This document shows positions 1 through 11,324 of a DNA stretch of 64,000 nt, piece after piece. This DNA comes from Linum tenue. Taxonomy: Eukaryota; Streptophyta; Magnoliopsida; Malpighiales; Linaceae. The stretch spans positions 55,932,679 to 55,996,678 of the forward strand of contig CAMGYJ010000004.1 of assembly GCA_946122785.1 (NCBI GenBank), in the 5' to 3' direction. How positions within the stretch are numbered: position 1 is the stretch's first letter; each line of letters begins with the position of its first letter. Made by a program: the position numbers and the translations under genes. The notes below the pieces were generated by a model. The model made no database searches. It was given only the letters and a program-made list of their open reading frames with translations, and was not told where the DNA came from.

Positions 1-576
1 TTTAATTAACTGTTATATACTTTCCATAACTTGATTTTATTATTAGACCAGACACTATGAAAGATTTATATAACGCCATTTTATAAATATTGTGTAAATT
101 TATACATTACACAAAACTTATAGAGGGATAATTATTTCTTATGTATCGATTACCAAAATTGTACAATATAACTCTTAATGAGTAAGAAAAATGAAAAATT
201 TATGGAGGAATAAAATTTTATATGGAATAAAGTTTCATATGTAGCAATTAAACAAACATAACACGCAAGTCTTTCATGATATAAGTTCTAACCAAATGTA
301 AGATATGTAACTAGATTTTATTATTAGACCACACGTTACGGAAGATGATGTAAGACGTTCTATAATAGTTATTAAAATACACTATGTAAAACTTATGAAG
401 GTTGAAGGAACAATTATTTCCTATGTATCAATCAAACAAACGTGTTATATAAGCATTCTGTAATAATTAAGGCACTACGTAAAGCTTATAGAAGTGTCTT
501 ACTTGAACTATTTTATGAATAATTTTATTTCAATTAAATCATTAAATTAGTGAATCAAATTTTATTAAAAAAATAA
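1..576. repeat. AT-rich intergenic DNA with a diverged tandem repeat
   Basis: No gene is visible here. The phrase GATTTTATTATTAGACC occurs at about 33 and again at about 314. Each copy is followed by a related stretch ending near TATGTATC (about 139 and 421), so about 140 bp is repeated with an offset of about 281 bp. A weaker third echo may follow at 450-500. The rest is plain AT-rich sequence. Confidence 0.5.
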
Positions 577-1386
577 TTAATTGATTACCGCGGCAATGCG
601 CAGGCAAAAAAAACTAGTAAGATATGGAGAAAGGATGAGAGAAAACGAAGAAACAGAAAGGGTAAAACAGGAAAGGGGACAAAGGAAAGAAAGAAAGAAA
701 GTGGATGAGGTCTGGTATTGGACAGAGTTTTGTCGGGATTGTGATTGGTGGGTGCCGCTCAACAGCTTCATGCTTTTGGTACGCCATTGACGTACAAGCA
801 AATCATTCATAACTGAAAGTACGTACTACCAAAGCTTTCGTGTTTTCAGAAGCGAAAACCTTGTGTGTAGCGTAGTTAGTAGATTAGTACTACTCTTTTT
901 TCTTTTCTACACATTAAATAACACCCCACTTATTCTCAAAGAACGCCATAGCTGGACTCCGAGACTCTCCAATAGTCAGAAAGGGTCATCCTCTTGCGTG
1001 GACTTCCTCACCGGAGGGAGAGTTTTCCCGGCGACCTCTGGGCTCCTCTCTTGGATGATCTGATAGAGATTGCCCCAAACCGCTGCTTAATATCCGGTAT
1101 GTAATGAACCGTAATTCTATTTCAACGGTTTATCTGCAGGAACATACTTGGGAGTTTGAGCGATCATTTTGCTCTGTTTGATTTTGCAAACTGAATTGCG
1201 AGGGGAAACAGTAGAGAGGTTGGAACTCTTGTGCATTTCTCAGATTTCTGGTATCAATTATGAATGATCTGATCCGAGTTTGTATCAACCTTCCTTCCCT
1301 CACTTCAGTTTCAATTGGGTTTCTATTTGATGTCCTTTTGATGGGTTTTCTGCCCTCGGATCTTCGTTGTTAGGCGAGTATCAAGA

Positions 1387-4300
1387 ATGGAGGTGAAACA
1401 AGAGGCGGAATGGGTTGAAGCACAGAAGATTTTCACCAGCGTTGACCTGTTGGCTGCAGCCAAACAGCAGCTTCGTTTCCTTGATGCCGTTGATAAGAAT
1501 CGCTGGCTCTATGAAGAACCAGCTCTCGGGAAGGCCATCTACAGGTCACAATGGGTTTTCTTATATTTGTCCCCAAAATTTACGACTTTAAGGTGTTCGA
1601 CGTGTTGTCTCTGAGAACGGCCCATATCTGTGTGTCCCTTTGACTGGGAAGTTCGGTTTTAGTTAGTCCTGCCGTCGCTTAAATGGGTGCTTAAATGGGT
1701 GTTCAATTTTGTTTGCTTAATCTTAGAATTTTTGAGTTTCAGGTATAATGCTTGCTGGCTTCCTTTGCTAGCCAAACATTCTGAATCACCTCTTTTTGAG
1801 GGGCTACTTGCTGTCCCGCTTGATTGTGAGTGGATTTGGCATTGCCACAGGCTCAATCCCGTATGTTTCGAACTTCCAGCTCAATGAAATCATTCTTATG
1901 TACATATGATTCACTACCATGAAACTATGTTTCTTGTGTGGAGACGGTATACCATGTGTTTAACTTAGACTTCTTGATCAGGTGCGGTATAATTCGGACT
2001 GTCTGGATCTATATGGATCAAATTTGGACAACTCCCATGTTGTGTCTTCCATTGAAGGTACCTGCACAAGACAAACTGAGGAAGTTTGGAGCAGGATGTA
2101 CCCAGATGAGCCTTTCCACTTCGATGTCAGCAGAGCTTTGTCACCACTTGGTAACAGTGACCAATCTGTCACAGTTGTTGAGAAATGCACCAAATATGAT
2201 TTGGTAGCCGCAGTTAAACGCCAGATTCCTTTCACCTATCAGGTAAGGAGTGGGAAGGAAGTGAATGAGTGAATAAAGCCTGAATAAATTAGTCAAAAGA
2301 ATCAACTGATTAGCTGTTGTTAGACTTAATCTGGTTAAGGAAACTTAGCTGAATCAGGAGATAAGAAACCATGCTGAGATTCCGAGCTACTGTCTACTTT
2401 TTGATGTAGGTGTCCAGGCCTCATATGAGCCATCATGTTTTCCTTGAAGAAGCCGTGGCCAGATACAAAGGGTTTCTTCACCTGATCAAGAGAAACAGGG
2501 AAAGGTCCATAAAAGCATTTTGCGTTCCAACTTATGACATTGATCTTATCTGGCACACACACCAGTTGCATCCTGTTTCTTACTGTAAAGATTTGGGTGC
2601 ATTGCTTGGCAAAATACTGGAGCATGATGACACGGATTCTGACAGAACCAAAGGAAATAAATTAGATGTTGGATTTTCCGGAACTACCAAACAATGGGAA
2701 AATACATTTGGCACAAGGTATTGGAAGGCAGGTGGAATGTACAGAGGTGCTGCCCCGTCTCCTGTTACTTCCAGTCATTTCACATCAAATCTTTCGAGCA
2801 AAGGAACAGCGCAGCTTAAGGATTATCCGGGGACAATTCATCTCCCACAGAAGAAGACTGTAGAGGTGCTTTAAGTCTAACAACTAGAATCTTCAGCTTC
2901 CATTTCTGTTAGTAGATATAGTTCTTATTTTTACTGCTCATTACATTATTTAAGACTCAGAACTTTTTGCTGATTTAACAAAATGATTTGGTTTCCTATT
3001 TTCGTAACTAATGCTGCTTGGGTAATTACAAGAACTTCTCTGATAACTTTTATGCTCGTTCACATTCTTCAGGTTATGTTGGAGATTGTGGGGTCTAAAA
3101 ACTTGCCAGAAGGGCTGAACGGAAAGCTCCATGTCCTGTTTAGCAAAAAACAGCCAGATCAATTCTCAATGTCAAGCGAAAACTGACAATTCTCTCTGAA
3201 ACCGGGGTGAAACAGGTTGCTTCTTTCGAATGTGAAGCTGAGGGAGATCTGTTACTTGAACTTGTTTCACATTCATCCTCCCAACTGCCATTATCCAAAG
3301 AATTCAAGACAGTGGGTTCTGCTTTACTTTCTCTGCAAAATCTTTTGAATCCAATAACCAAACTTGCAGAAGAGAAATGGGTGGAATTGCTGCCTGTTTC
3401 TGGAAAATCGAGCCCATGCCCCCTCTGCCTGCGAATTGCTATATCTTACACTGTCCCAACTCAAGCACCTTTTGTATTAGACATGACTCATCCTAGGCTA
3501 CTGCTAAAAGGATTGTGTTTCTTCCCTCTACCTGGAAGGGTTAATCATTCTAAAAGCTGGACGGATATCACCAGTGAAACTAGTGGTGAAAGGATGAGCT
3601 TGCAGATGAGGTAAATACTGTTTGTGATTCTTTGATTTCAATGCATAAAGTAGAATCGTATGTTTCTACTTCCTACTGTGAAACTTCTCTTTTATTTACA
3701 CGAGACATTCTAATTACTGACCGTGTTACATTTGTTGGATATGAGAATTTTGTGTCTCATATACACCTTCTATTGGCATGTTTAGCTGCCTTTGCTATCC
3801 TGTGGCCATTGATTGTGAAGTATTGGTCCATATTACAGGGACTCTAAGAAGTCGAAGGAAAATGACAAAGGGACTCCAATGAAGCAGGTAATTGGGCTCA
3901 TGGAATCAGGCGAAAGCCGCACACTTGCAGAATTTTCAGATTCCCACTGGTCTTTGATGGATTCTCAGTGGCGCCTTGGTCTTCAAAGGAAGTCCAATGA
4001 TGATGGTCATCTCGCAGATCTTATTGGCTGCAGGACGGTAATTATCAAAGCTTCTAACTTGGATTTATGAAGTCTACATATTCTTCAAAATGCATCTTTT
4101 TGCCTTCAGTTTGTCCTCACGCTTTCACAAAAGGTGAAGAGTCTTAACTGCTGTGTTCCTGGCACAGGTGAGGATTTTCCAAGGAAGAAAGCTAGATTAT
4201 GAGCCCAAAATCTGTGAGAAATGGAACAGTGAACAGGACTTCATGACTCTGGTTGAATTTTCTGCTGAACATCCATATGGCAAAGCTGTGGGATTGATGG

Positions 4301-4926
4301 ATTTGAAGTCAGGGATCATCAAGGTAGATATATAGCATTCTTATTGCCGCTTATTACCTAGGGCCTGCATCTCTTGCGTCTTTTAACTTATAACGAATTA
4401 GCAGGTAACTGAAGAATGGCTGGTGCTGCCTGCAATTGTATCAGCATTCATACTCTTTAAAATTCTTGAGAAGAAGCAATATGAGAGTTTTACTCTGAAC
4501 TCGGTAAGCTTAAAGGAGATGAACGGGGTACTGAAAGCAACCCCATTGTCGCATAAAGAGAATGAAGTGAAGGGTGGCGGGGGTTGTGGCAGTGGCTGCG
4601 GCAGTGGATGCGGAAACATGGTGAAGAGTGGTGGCGGTTGTGGCAGTGGGTGCGGCAGTGGATGTGGAAACATGGTGAAGGGTGGTGGTGGCTGTGGGAG
4701 TGGATGCGGCAGTGGATGTGGAAGCGGATGCGGGAACATGGCGAAGAGCGGTGGCTGTGGCAGCGGATGTGGAGGCGGGTGTGGGGGCAGTGGATGTGGA
4801 AGCATGTTTAAGAGCAGCAGCGGGTGTGGAACTGGCTGCGGTGGTTGTGGAGTGATGTCCAGAGACTCCATTGTTAACACCTCCGGTGAAGATGGCGCCA
4901 GAGAGTTGACAGTGTATGCAAGTTAA
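1387..4926 (+). CDS. Glycine-rich domain-containing protein (GRDP, DUF1399 family), frame broken in exon 5
   Basis: Model: join(1387..1544, 1743..1860, 1982..2242, 2410..2865, 3073..3610, 3839..4037, 4168..4323, 4405..4926), all introns GT-AG and in phase except one place. The DUF1399 region has two related motifs, DCEWIWHCHRLNPV and YDIDLIWHTHQLHPVSY, both Trp-His rich. The tail (about 270 nt, 4574-4840) is built of GCGSGCGSGCGNMVK-type blocks. Plant GRDPs are reported in osmotic-stress and auxin-linked growth; the biochemical role is unclear. Odd: exon 5 reads LFSKKQPDQFS in one frame, then the expected continuation NVKRKLTILSETG lies in another. The summed exons (2408 nt) are one base short of a multiple of three, so one base is missing near 3165-3168; with it the product would be about 802 aa, normal for the family. 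It is either a young null allele or a base-call error. A 5'-leader intron (1097-1373) is plausible but inferred. Confidence 0.9.
4574..4840 (+). repeat. In-frame Gly-Cys minisatellite in the GRDP tail
   Basis: Units of 57 nt (19 codons) and one of 69 nt repeat in frame, each containing GCGSGCG blocks and ending NMVK or NMAK. Unit lengths differ by multiples of 6 or 12 nt, so the frame is kept. The last unit is degenerate (SMFKSSSGCGTGCGGCG). The coding strand is strongly G-rich. Confidence 0.85.
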
Positions 4927-5525
4927 GGGATCGGGGTTTTTGTGCTTTTGATGTATAGAATGTGCGTGGGCGTAAAGAATAAGCTTTGTTTTAGCAAATA
5001 ATGTGCTATATGAACTTTCATCTCCAGATCAGATGAGGCCTGGGGGTGGTTCGATTGGCTGGGATTCTGGTGCTTCAAGTCACTTGTGTATAAGTTGCGC
5101 TTCTTTCCCTTCCAAGTGTACGAGTTTATGTTGTTTGTGAGTGTGGTTGCAGCTAAATACGGGTTCACCGAAGCTTACACATATGCATCACATGATGTAG
5201 CTGCACTTTTGTTTTCAGTTCTTATCCGTCCATGTCCTGCAACTAGCTTCAGCGTTCCATTTTACAGATTAGATGAGGAAACACGAACACCGAACATCAA
5301 CTTCATAATTGTACGATCCAATTACGGATAGGGCATAAGATGGTTAGAAACTTAGAATGAGAAGTCTCTATTTCTACTTGTTTAAAGATTAACTAATATC
5401 AACAAATCATACCTACTGACATAGGGATCATCATGACCATCATCACCTCTCACTGCTTCCACATTCTCACCAGACTCCATGGGTGATCCAGACTGCACTG
5501 CTCGGGAAGATGCTCGATTGTTAGC
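4927..5525. other. GRDP 3' region, then old remnant sequence
   Basis: The first few hundred bases are presumably the GRDP 3' UTR; no clear polyadenylation signal can be assigned. From about 5400 to 5525 the minus strand keeps an acidic reading frame (SGENVEAVRGDDGHDDPYV) that continues, after removing two insertions, into the remnant at 7904-8390. Confidence 0.4.
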
Positions 5526-5860
5526 TGATAGAAACAAAGTTTCTATCGGGTTTGATATTTGGAGATTAGGGTTTATACGAACAAAATTAGGGATTTGAGA
5601 AGAAGAAGATAGGGAATCGAGAAAGAAGAACAGAATCGGCCTAGGCCTCAGAGGGATTTAGAATGAGAATTGAGAGGATAGAGATTAGGGTTTGGAAGCT
5701 TTTCTTTAATATTCTTCTTATTGATTGAATAGATGAATAACAACGTACATATATAGGAAAAGAACCATAAAACCCTAACAATTAACCTAATACGACTAAA
5801 AGACTAATTACTCTAATATAATAATAATTATAGAAACCGAACGGAAGTTGGTTTCTATCA
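5526..5860 (-). repeat. 3' LTR of the 5526-7261 element
   Basis: Begins TGATAGAAACAAAG and ends GGTTTCTATCA on the plus strand. It is about 98% identical to 6926-7261, with one indel in an A run. Its outer end abuts the TTAGC target duplication. Confidence 0.93.
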
Positions 5861-6830
5861 TCCCCTTCCCCTTGAGACCAATCTTGCCCTCAAGGTTGAC
5901 CAACTCGACCCACTTTTCCCTTTCTTCTCGCACAATCCGCGGTTGACTCCTCCATTTGTTACGCTTCCTTTTCTTCCAATTGTGCTCCACCACTCGAATG
6001 ATCCCAAATCCAGCGACTACGACTTCAATGGCCTCTTCCCAATCCGTGTGGGTCAAGTTGCAACCATTGCCAAATATCCCTCCATCATCATTTTCAAACT
6101 CCACAAAATAAGAATCATAGAGTTTTTCTTCTTTGAGCCCATCCTCTAAGCTCATGAATTCCTCTTCTATTTCTTCCAAGCCCACACCACCTAAGAGAGA
6201 CTCAATTAAACAGCCCGATGGAAGCCCAAGTTCTCCTTGCAACCCTGGCCCATCTCGCCTAGCACCCCACATCAGTCTCTCATTACCTGTTGCTAGCATG
6301 CTTCCAATTCCATTAACCCCATGCGAGACACATTCCAGCCCAACCCACAACTTGCTATGATAATCAAATTGGGCCCCCAACAAGCTCAGCGAAGCCTGCC
6401 TCACAAACCAGCCAGCTCTTCCCGCATCCAAAAAATGGCCTACTCTGTTGATCCTTAGCATGCTCGGGCCCAGTCGCTTGGCCCAAGGAAAAGGTATGCT
6501 GCTGTTGCACTCTGCTGCTTCTAGGGTTTGTGAGAAGAAAGCTCCTGCCTGCCGCCTCCGTCGTCGAGTGCTCCCCCGCGTCGACGTCCACGGCTTCCTT
6601 CTCCGCCTCGGTCGACGCTGTCCAGCCACGCGGCGCGTCCTCGAGCGCCACCACCGGCGCAGCCGGCGCAGCCGCCCCGCACCCTGCCGCCAGCACCAAT
6701 CTCCGCCGACAGTTCGAGCGCCGCCCCTCTCGTGCGCCGCGTCGTGCCCGACGGCTCGGCAACCACCGCGGGCGGATCGGCCGCCTCTTCCGCCGCTGCT
6801 GCTGTCCACCCGTGGTCCTGCGCCTCTCAC
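5808..6830 (-). CDS. 340-aa orphan reading frame of the compact LTR element
   Basis: An uninterrupted minus-strand frame spans nearly the whole internal region and stops inside the 3' LTR. The N-terminal ~100 residues are Arg/Gly/Ala rich and come from strongly GC-rich DNA (6540-6830), unlike the AT-rich flanks, so this part may be a captured fragment. The middle and C-terminal parts are ordinary in composition, with an acidic block (LEEIEEEFMSLEDGLKEE) and a basic block (KKRKRNKWRSQ). The final residues LEGKIGLKGKGM lie over the polypurine tract, resembling how many gypsy polyproteins end. I recognise no domain. It may be a decayed gag/pol terminus joined to foreign sequence. Confidence 0.5.
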   Translation of the reverse strand: MRGAGPRVDSSSGGRGGRSARGGCRAVGHDAAHERGGARTVGGDWCWRQGAGRLRRLRRWWRSRTRRVAGQRRPRRRRKPWTSTRGSTRRRRRQAGAFFSQTLEAAECNSSIPFPWAKRLGPSMLRINRVGHFLDAGRAGWFVRQASLSLLGAQFDYHSKLWVGLECVSHGVNGIGSMLATGNERLMWGARRDGPGLQGELGLPSGCLIESLLGGVGLEEIEEEFMSLEDGLKEEKLYDSYFVEFENDDGGIFGNGCNLTHTDWEEAIEVVVAGFGIIRVVEHNWKKRKRNKWRSQPRIVREEREKWVELVNLEGKIGLKGKGMIETNFRSVSIIIIILE

Positions 6831-6910
6831 TTGAGTTCAGAGAGCGTGAACTCGATCAACTGTCTCGTCCGAGCCCATGCTGGATCAGTGAGTTTCAAAG
6901 GACTCATGTT

Positions 6911-6923
6911 GGCTCTGATACCA
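6911..6923 (-). promoter_or_regulatory. Primer-binding site (initiator tRNA-Met)
   Basis: The plus strand reads GGCTCTGATACCA. Its complement TGGTATCAGAGCC is the standard primer-binding site matching the 3' end of initiator tRNA-Met. Confidence 0.92.
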
Positions 6924-6925
6924 AA

Positions 6926-7261
6926 TGATAGAAACAAAGTTTCTATCGGGTTTGATATTTGGAGATTAGGGTTTATACTAACAGAATTAGGGATTTGAGA
7001 AGAAGAAGATAGGGAATCGAGAAAGAAGAACAAAATCGGCCTAGGCCTCAGAGGGATTTAGAATGAGAATTGAGAGGATAGAGATTAGGGTTTGGAAGCT
7101 TTTCTTTAATATTCTTCTTATTGATTGAATAGATGAATAACAACGTACATATAGAGGAAAAGAACCATAAAAACCCTAACAATTAACCTAATACGACTAA
7201 AAGACTAATTACTCTAATATAATAATAATTATAGAAACCGAACGGAAGTTGGTTTCTATCA
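6926..7261 (-). repeat. 5' LTR of the 5526-7261 element
   Basis: Near-identical partner of 5526-5860. The primer-binding site lies 2 nt inside it, which fixes the minus-strand orientation. Confidence 0.93.
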
Positions 7262-7298
7262 TTAGCTCATTCTTCCCCAATACTGGCCATGCAACATC

Positions 7299-7895
7299 TA
7301 GGGATGTCAATCCAACCCGTAACCATGGGTACCCTACCCGACCGTAACCGGTCAACGAGGGTAATTACCCGCTTTGACGGGCTAAGGGGCGGGTACGGGT
7401 AATACCCGGTTTCAAAATAAAGGGTAGGGTACGGGTATGGTAATCGATAATACCCGCCCCGTTATACCCGCCCCGCTAACCAAAGGGTCAATTTCCCTTG
7501 AGAAAATTATTTTTGCTTAAGAAATTGAGTTTAGCTACCATTATTGATGATGAAGATGTAGACGATTATTATGTTTGTGTGGATTGTAGAAGAAAGAACA
7601 ATTGTTATGTATTTGCTGTTTTTATTTGTGTGGATTGTTGAAGCTAGAACAGTTACAAGTATTGAGAATTTTTAATGGACAACAGTATGTATGTGCATAT
7701 ATGTGTATAAGTTCATAGTTTAGGATTCGTACCCATGGTTACCCGAATACCCGTGGTTACCCGGTGGGTAGGGTATGGTTATATAATTTTCATACCCGGT
7801 GGTTATTTGGTCGGGTATTTTAGAAAGCTCTACCCGGCGGGTTAGGAGTTGGTATAGGGTAAACCCGCACCCGACATTACCCATTGCCATCCCTA
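7299..7895. mobile_element. hAT-type non-autonomous element (597 bp)
   Basis: Terminal inverted repeats TAGGGATGTCAAT and ATTGCCATCCCTA are flanked by a perfect 8-bp target duplication GCAACATC (7291-7298 and 7896-7903), the hAT hallmark. Subterminal regions are filled with variants of GGGTACCC / ACCCG, as in many plant hAT MITEs. No transposase is present. Confidence 0.93.
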
Positions 7896-7903
7896 GCAAC
7901 ATC

Positions 7904-8390
7904 GTCATACTTGACAAATAGATAAGTGCAGGATAAGCACCATACCTTGGCCATGGTATCTCATAAGACTCAACAGAATGTACATGTGAAACATGATCAT
8001 CATAGTCATTCGAATAACCACTAGTACTTGAACCTCCACGGTCTCTAGAACCACCATATCCACCATATTCTCCTGAACTATCATAGCCTCCATGCCCGCT
8101 ATCATCTCCTCCGTATTCTCCTTAATAACCACATCATTTATAGCCTCTGAACTACCAATAACATAATCATACCCGCCTCTTATATAACTACCGTGGTGGT
8201 GAAAAAGTTGCACCATCATGATAGTTATAACTCCTCCATGCTCAACCATCTCATCAAACTCAACATACACCTTAGACATCCCGAGTTTATTTTCAAACTG
8301 CAAAATCATACAAATTCTATCATTGTCATACATGACCAATTCTTCGTATATTGGACCATACTCTCTACTCTCTAGTATTTGGCAACCGGT
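7904..8390 (-). pseudogene. Broken coding remnant, possibly the N-terminus of a MULE transposase
   Basis: The minus strand reads EYGPIYEELVMYDNDRIC, then a segment ending KVYVEFDEMVEHGG, followed in a shifted frame by a Gly-Tyr/Ser-rich stretch and VESYEIPWPRYGAYPALIY. The D-x(n)-VYVE pattern resembles the N-terminal region of plant Mutator-like transposases, which often precedes an acidic linker. Removing the hAT element and the LTR element, each with one target duplication, joins this to an acidic stretch at about 5400-5525. Frameshifts are present. Family assignment is inference from a short motif. Confidence 0.35.
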
Positions 8391-8429
8391 AAGTCATTTT
8401 TCATTTTCTCCGATGACCCCTATGTAACA

Positions 8430-10599
8430 TAATTTCTCATAATTTGTGAGAGATCTTGCCACGCTATTTGTGTAGACACAAAATCTCACATGTGTAAACC
8501 CTATCATGAAGCCTATTGGGGGGAAGTGACCACACATAAATTGCTTTAGATAGAAACGATTTATCCTACATCACTTCATGCAGCCACGATTAACATTAAT
8601 TGTTTGTTATTGCCTCTATTTTCTTTCTTTAGTCAATATCATTCAAAGCAATTAATATTGTCCAATTTATATTAAACACTACTTTCTTCGGTGATCTGCT
8701 TGCTAAATTATTGAAAACTGCAATGATCCAACCCAAACTTATGTATATTGGGACTTGTTAAAAGTTTTGTATTGTGGAAAATCTTTTTAACAACGACTGT
8801 ATTTTAGAAAAATCCCATTAGTGGGAAGGCAAATTTTAGGAAGAAAATTGTGATTGTATTCCTTATTTTGTGGGTGGCCTATTACTTCTCAGAGGAATGT
8901 TGAACACAAACACAAGTCATACTTTTATAGTTAAGAAGGTTATTTTTTATTTGATTTATCTTCTACTCAGTATTGATCTGAACACTCATTGTCTATATGT
9001 TACTCTCTAGAGAGATGTGTTTGGTGGGAAGATAATGAGTGGCTATTCAGGCTCTTTTTGGCTTGGATAGCCAAAAAAAGTTGGCATTGGGATTGGACGT
9101 GCTTATGTGAGGTCTCTATGGCCTAGATTATCGTGTGATAAATGAGCAAGAGATAGACACCTCTAGTGTAATTACATAGTTGTGTTGGGTGATCCTATTG
9201 GGCTTGTCAAGTTAGGTGTTGGGTGCCTCTCCTAATTGGGTGTTCACGAATAACACACTTTTCTGTATAACATGTTAAGAGATCTCCATGGGTGTTCTAG
9301 GTTTCATATCTCGTGGTCAAATGTTGTGAGTGGAGTACTCAATGTGAGAGTGTTCTTCAATACCATAACACAAAATAATACTCGGAATTGATCCCTAAGT
9401 GTGCCACATATGTTGGGCTGAGGTATGTCTCCAGCCTCTAGGGTGTTATATTTGTGTTTGTTTATACTTTCTCCCAACCTTTATTATGTGCAATGGTTGA
9501 GAGATGACTAAACATAACATTCAACCTTTAAGTGCGATTGTGAGAATTAAACCCCTCTTTAGCCTTTAGCAAATGAAACGTTTGTTGTAGATTTACATTA
9601 ACAAATAACAATAGGAATAAAACAGTTTGGTAACAGTTAAACATGTTAAATAGACTATAATATCCAAATCGTTAACTTTCCGTCAGAGTCCTGCATAATA
9701 TCATCCTAGACATATTTAAGATTTACTTTTTGGGACATACTACAATCATCATAGATGCAAACATGGAAGCCTATTGCTTTAGGGAGTTTGTCTCGTCATT
9801 GTGCCTTTGTCAACGTCGAGCCACACGACAGTCTTATACACTTCGACGAGGCAAAGATTGAGGGGAGTAGATCGAATGTGTTGCTGAGTGCTTTTGTGGT
9901 TCCCCAGTTGTTGGCAATCAACTATAGTGTTCAGTTTTTACCCTTTTCTACGCCTGTAATATGAACTATAATGTGTTGCACCCAATTTTCGGTTACACTT
10001 GGACGAGTTATACGATTTAGTTTATGATTTAACTGAAAAACCGTGATCGAATTCTCACCCCTATTGTTTTATGTAGAGCTATCAACAAGTAGGAATTCAG
10101 GCAACTTCAAAAATTTTAACCTAAAAAGTCAAACAAATATTGTTTGTAATCTCAAATTCAGTCAACCAAACAATCACCAACAATGGGTAAAAAGTTTTGA
10201 CCAACCATCGTTAGTGACAGGTTCAATATCTTATCAAACAGTGACTAGCGATAGTGAGTGCTCAGTGAGTGATCGGAGGCGACAATGGTGGATACTTGAG
10301 GGTTTGTTTGGGAGAGAGAGTTTGAAAACGGGAATTTTTTTTTTGTGAAGTGTTAGAAATAGGTATATCCATATATAAATGAAGAGTTTTGTTTTAGTTG
10401 TTAAAAATAAAATGACGAGTTTCACCAATTTTTTTTAATAAAACGACGAGTAAGTCATATTTAGAGTATGCCTCTAAAATATTAGTTTCTGATGATTGGG
10501 ATGACAAATTGGATCCTCCTCGTTGGATTTACTTGACCGATCTCACGATGGGACGAATTTTACCCGACATGTTTCTTAACAGTGCAGATCATGGGGGAC
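8430..10599. other. Intergenic stretch with nothing recognised
   Basis: About 2.2 kb of AT-rich sequence. Short open frames (for example 9755-9964) lack any recognisable motif. No LTR ends, inverted repeats or gene-like exons were detected by eye. Confidence 0.5.
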
Positions 10600-10857
10600 A
10601 GGTTACAGTGATTAATACAAAAGTAGTAATCACCGTGGTTACTAAGGGTAAATTGGGTATGGAAAAAAAATTATATTAATTAATTTTTTAATAAATTACA
10701 TTTTAGATAGCTACAAAAATCTATTAATTAAAATTCTCTCTTTCTCTCACTTCCGTAATCTCCAGCCAGATTTCCTTTCTTTATTTTTCTCAATCTTTCT
10801 ACAAAAAAAATCACGAAATTAGTACCAATCCATTAGACAAACACTACCACTTTGAAA

Positions 10858-11125
10858 AACATCAATACCATTGCAGAAATAAATCTATACCATTACACGA
10901 AAACTATCATTGCATAAATAAATCTATATCATTACACGAAAACTACCAATATAAACAATCTATACCATAAACAATCAATACCATTGCAGAAATAAATCTA
11001 TATCATTACACGAAAACTACCAATATAACCAATCTATACCATAAACAATCAATACCATTGCAGAAATAAATTCATACCATTACACGAAAACTACCAATAT
11101 AAACAATCTATACCATTGCATATAG
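10858..11125. repeat. Minisatellite, about 95-bp units
   Basis: The phrases CAATACCATTGCAGAAATAA, ATTACACGAAAACTACCAAT and AATCTATACCATAAACAATC recur in the same order about three times, with a shorter degenerate unit at the left. Shorter CCATT/CCATA sub-motifs recur within each unit. Confidence 0.8.
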
Positions 11126-11281
11126 TAACCAATACCACTGCACATTGAATCAATAAACAAAAAATTACTAGATCTAGGTTTTTATGTCTATTATGGTTGT
11201 ATATGGTTGCTACTGTCCGCCAAAATCATATCTTTGGTATGTATGTTGTAATGGTAGAGAGAAAGAAAGAGAGCAGAGAGA

Positions 11282-11283
<2 letters not shown>

Positions 11284-11321
<38 letters not shown>
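11284..11321. repeat. (GA)n microsatellite
   Basis: About 19 uninterrupted GA dinucleotides, preceded by a less regular GAAA/GAGCA purine run. Confidence 0.95.

Positions 11322-11324
<3 letters not shown>

Larger units (their letters stand above)
5526..7261 (-). mobile_element. Complete compact LTR retrotransposon (1.74 kb), non-autonomous
   Basis: Two direct repeats of 335 and 336 bp (5526-5860 and 6926-7261), TG...CA ended, bound the element. A 5-bp target duplication TTAGC flanks it (5521-5525 and 7262-7266). On the minus strand the order is: 5' LTR (right copy), primer-binding site complementary to initiator tRNA-Met (6911-6923), internal region, polypurine tract (5862-5873), 3' LTR. The LTRs differ at about five positions, which indicates a recent insertion. 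There is no gag zinc knuckle, protease, integrase or reverse transcriptase, so it must be mobilised in trans (LARD/TRIM-like). A related LTR lies at 49025-49841. Confidence 0.93.

Noticed and set aside
577..810. Overlapping open frames on both strands upstream of the GRDP gene
   Set aside because: They arise from a purine-rich low-complexity stretch (GAAAGAAAGAAAG). There is no domain and no splice context; more likely promoter or leader DNA.
863..1063. 66-codon frame just before the GRDP gene
   Set aside because: Lies in the presumed 5' leader, no motif, and does not splice in frame to the GRDP start.
4398..4880. 160-codon Pro/His-rich minus-strand frame
   Set aside because: It is the antisense shadow of the Gly-Cys repeat in the GRDP tail.
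9755..9964. 69-codon frame in an otherwise empty region
   Set aside because: No recognisable motif or neighbouring exon; length is expected by chance.
10858..11125. Regularly repeated units that could suggest a CRISPR array
   Set aside because: Units are adjacent tandem copies without unique spacers, inside a plant TIR element.
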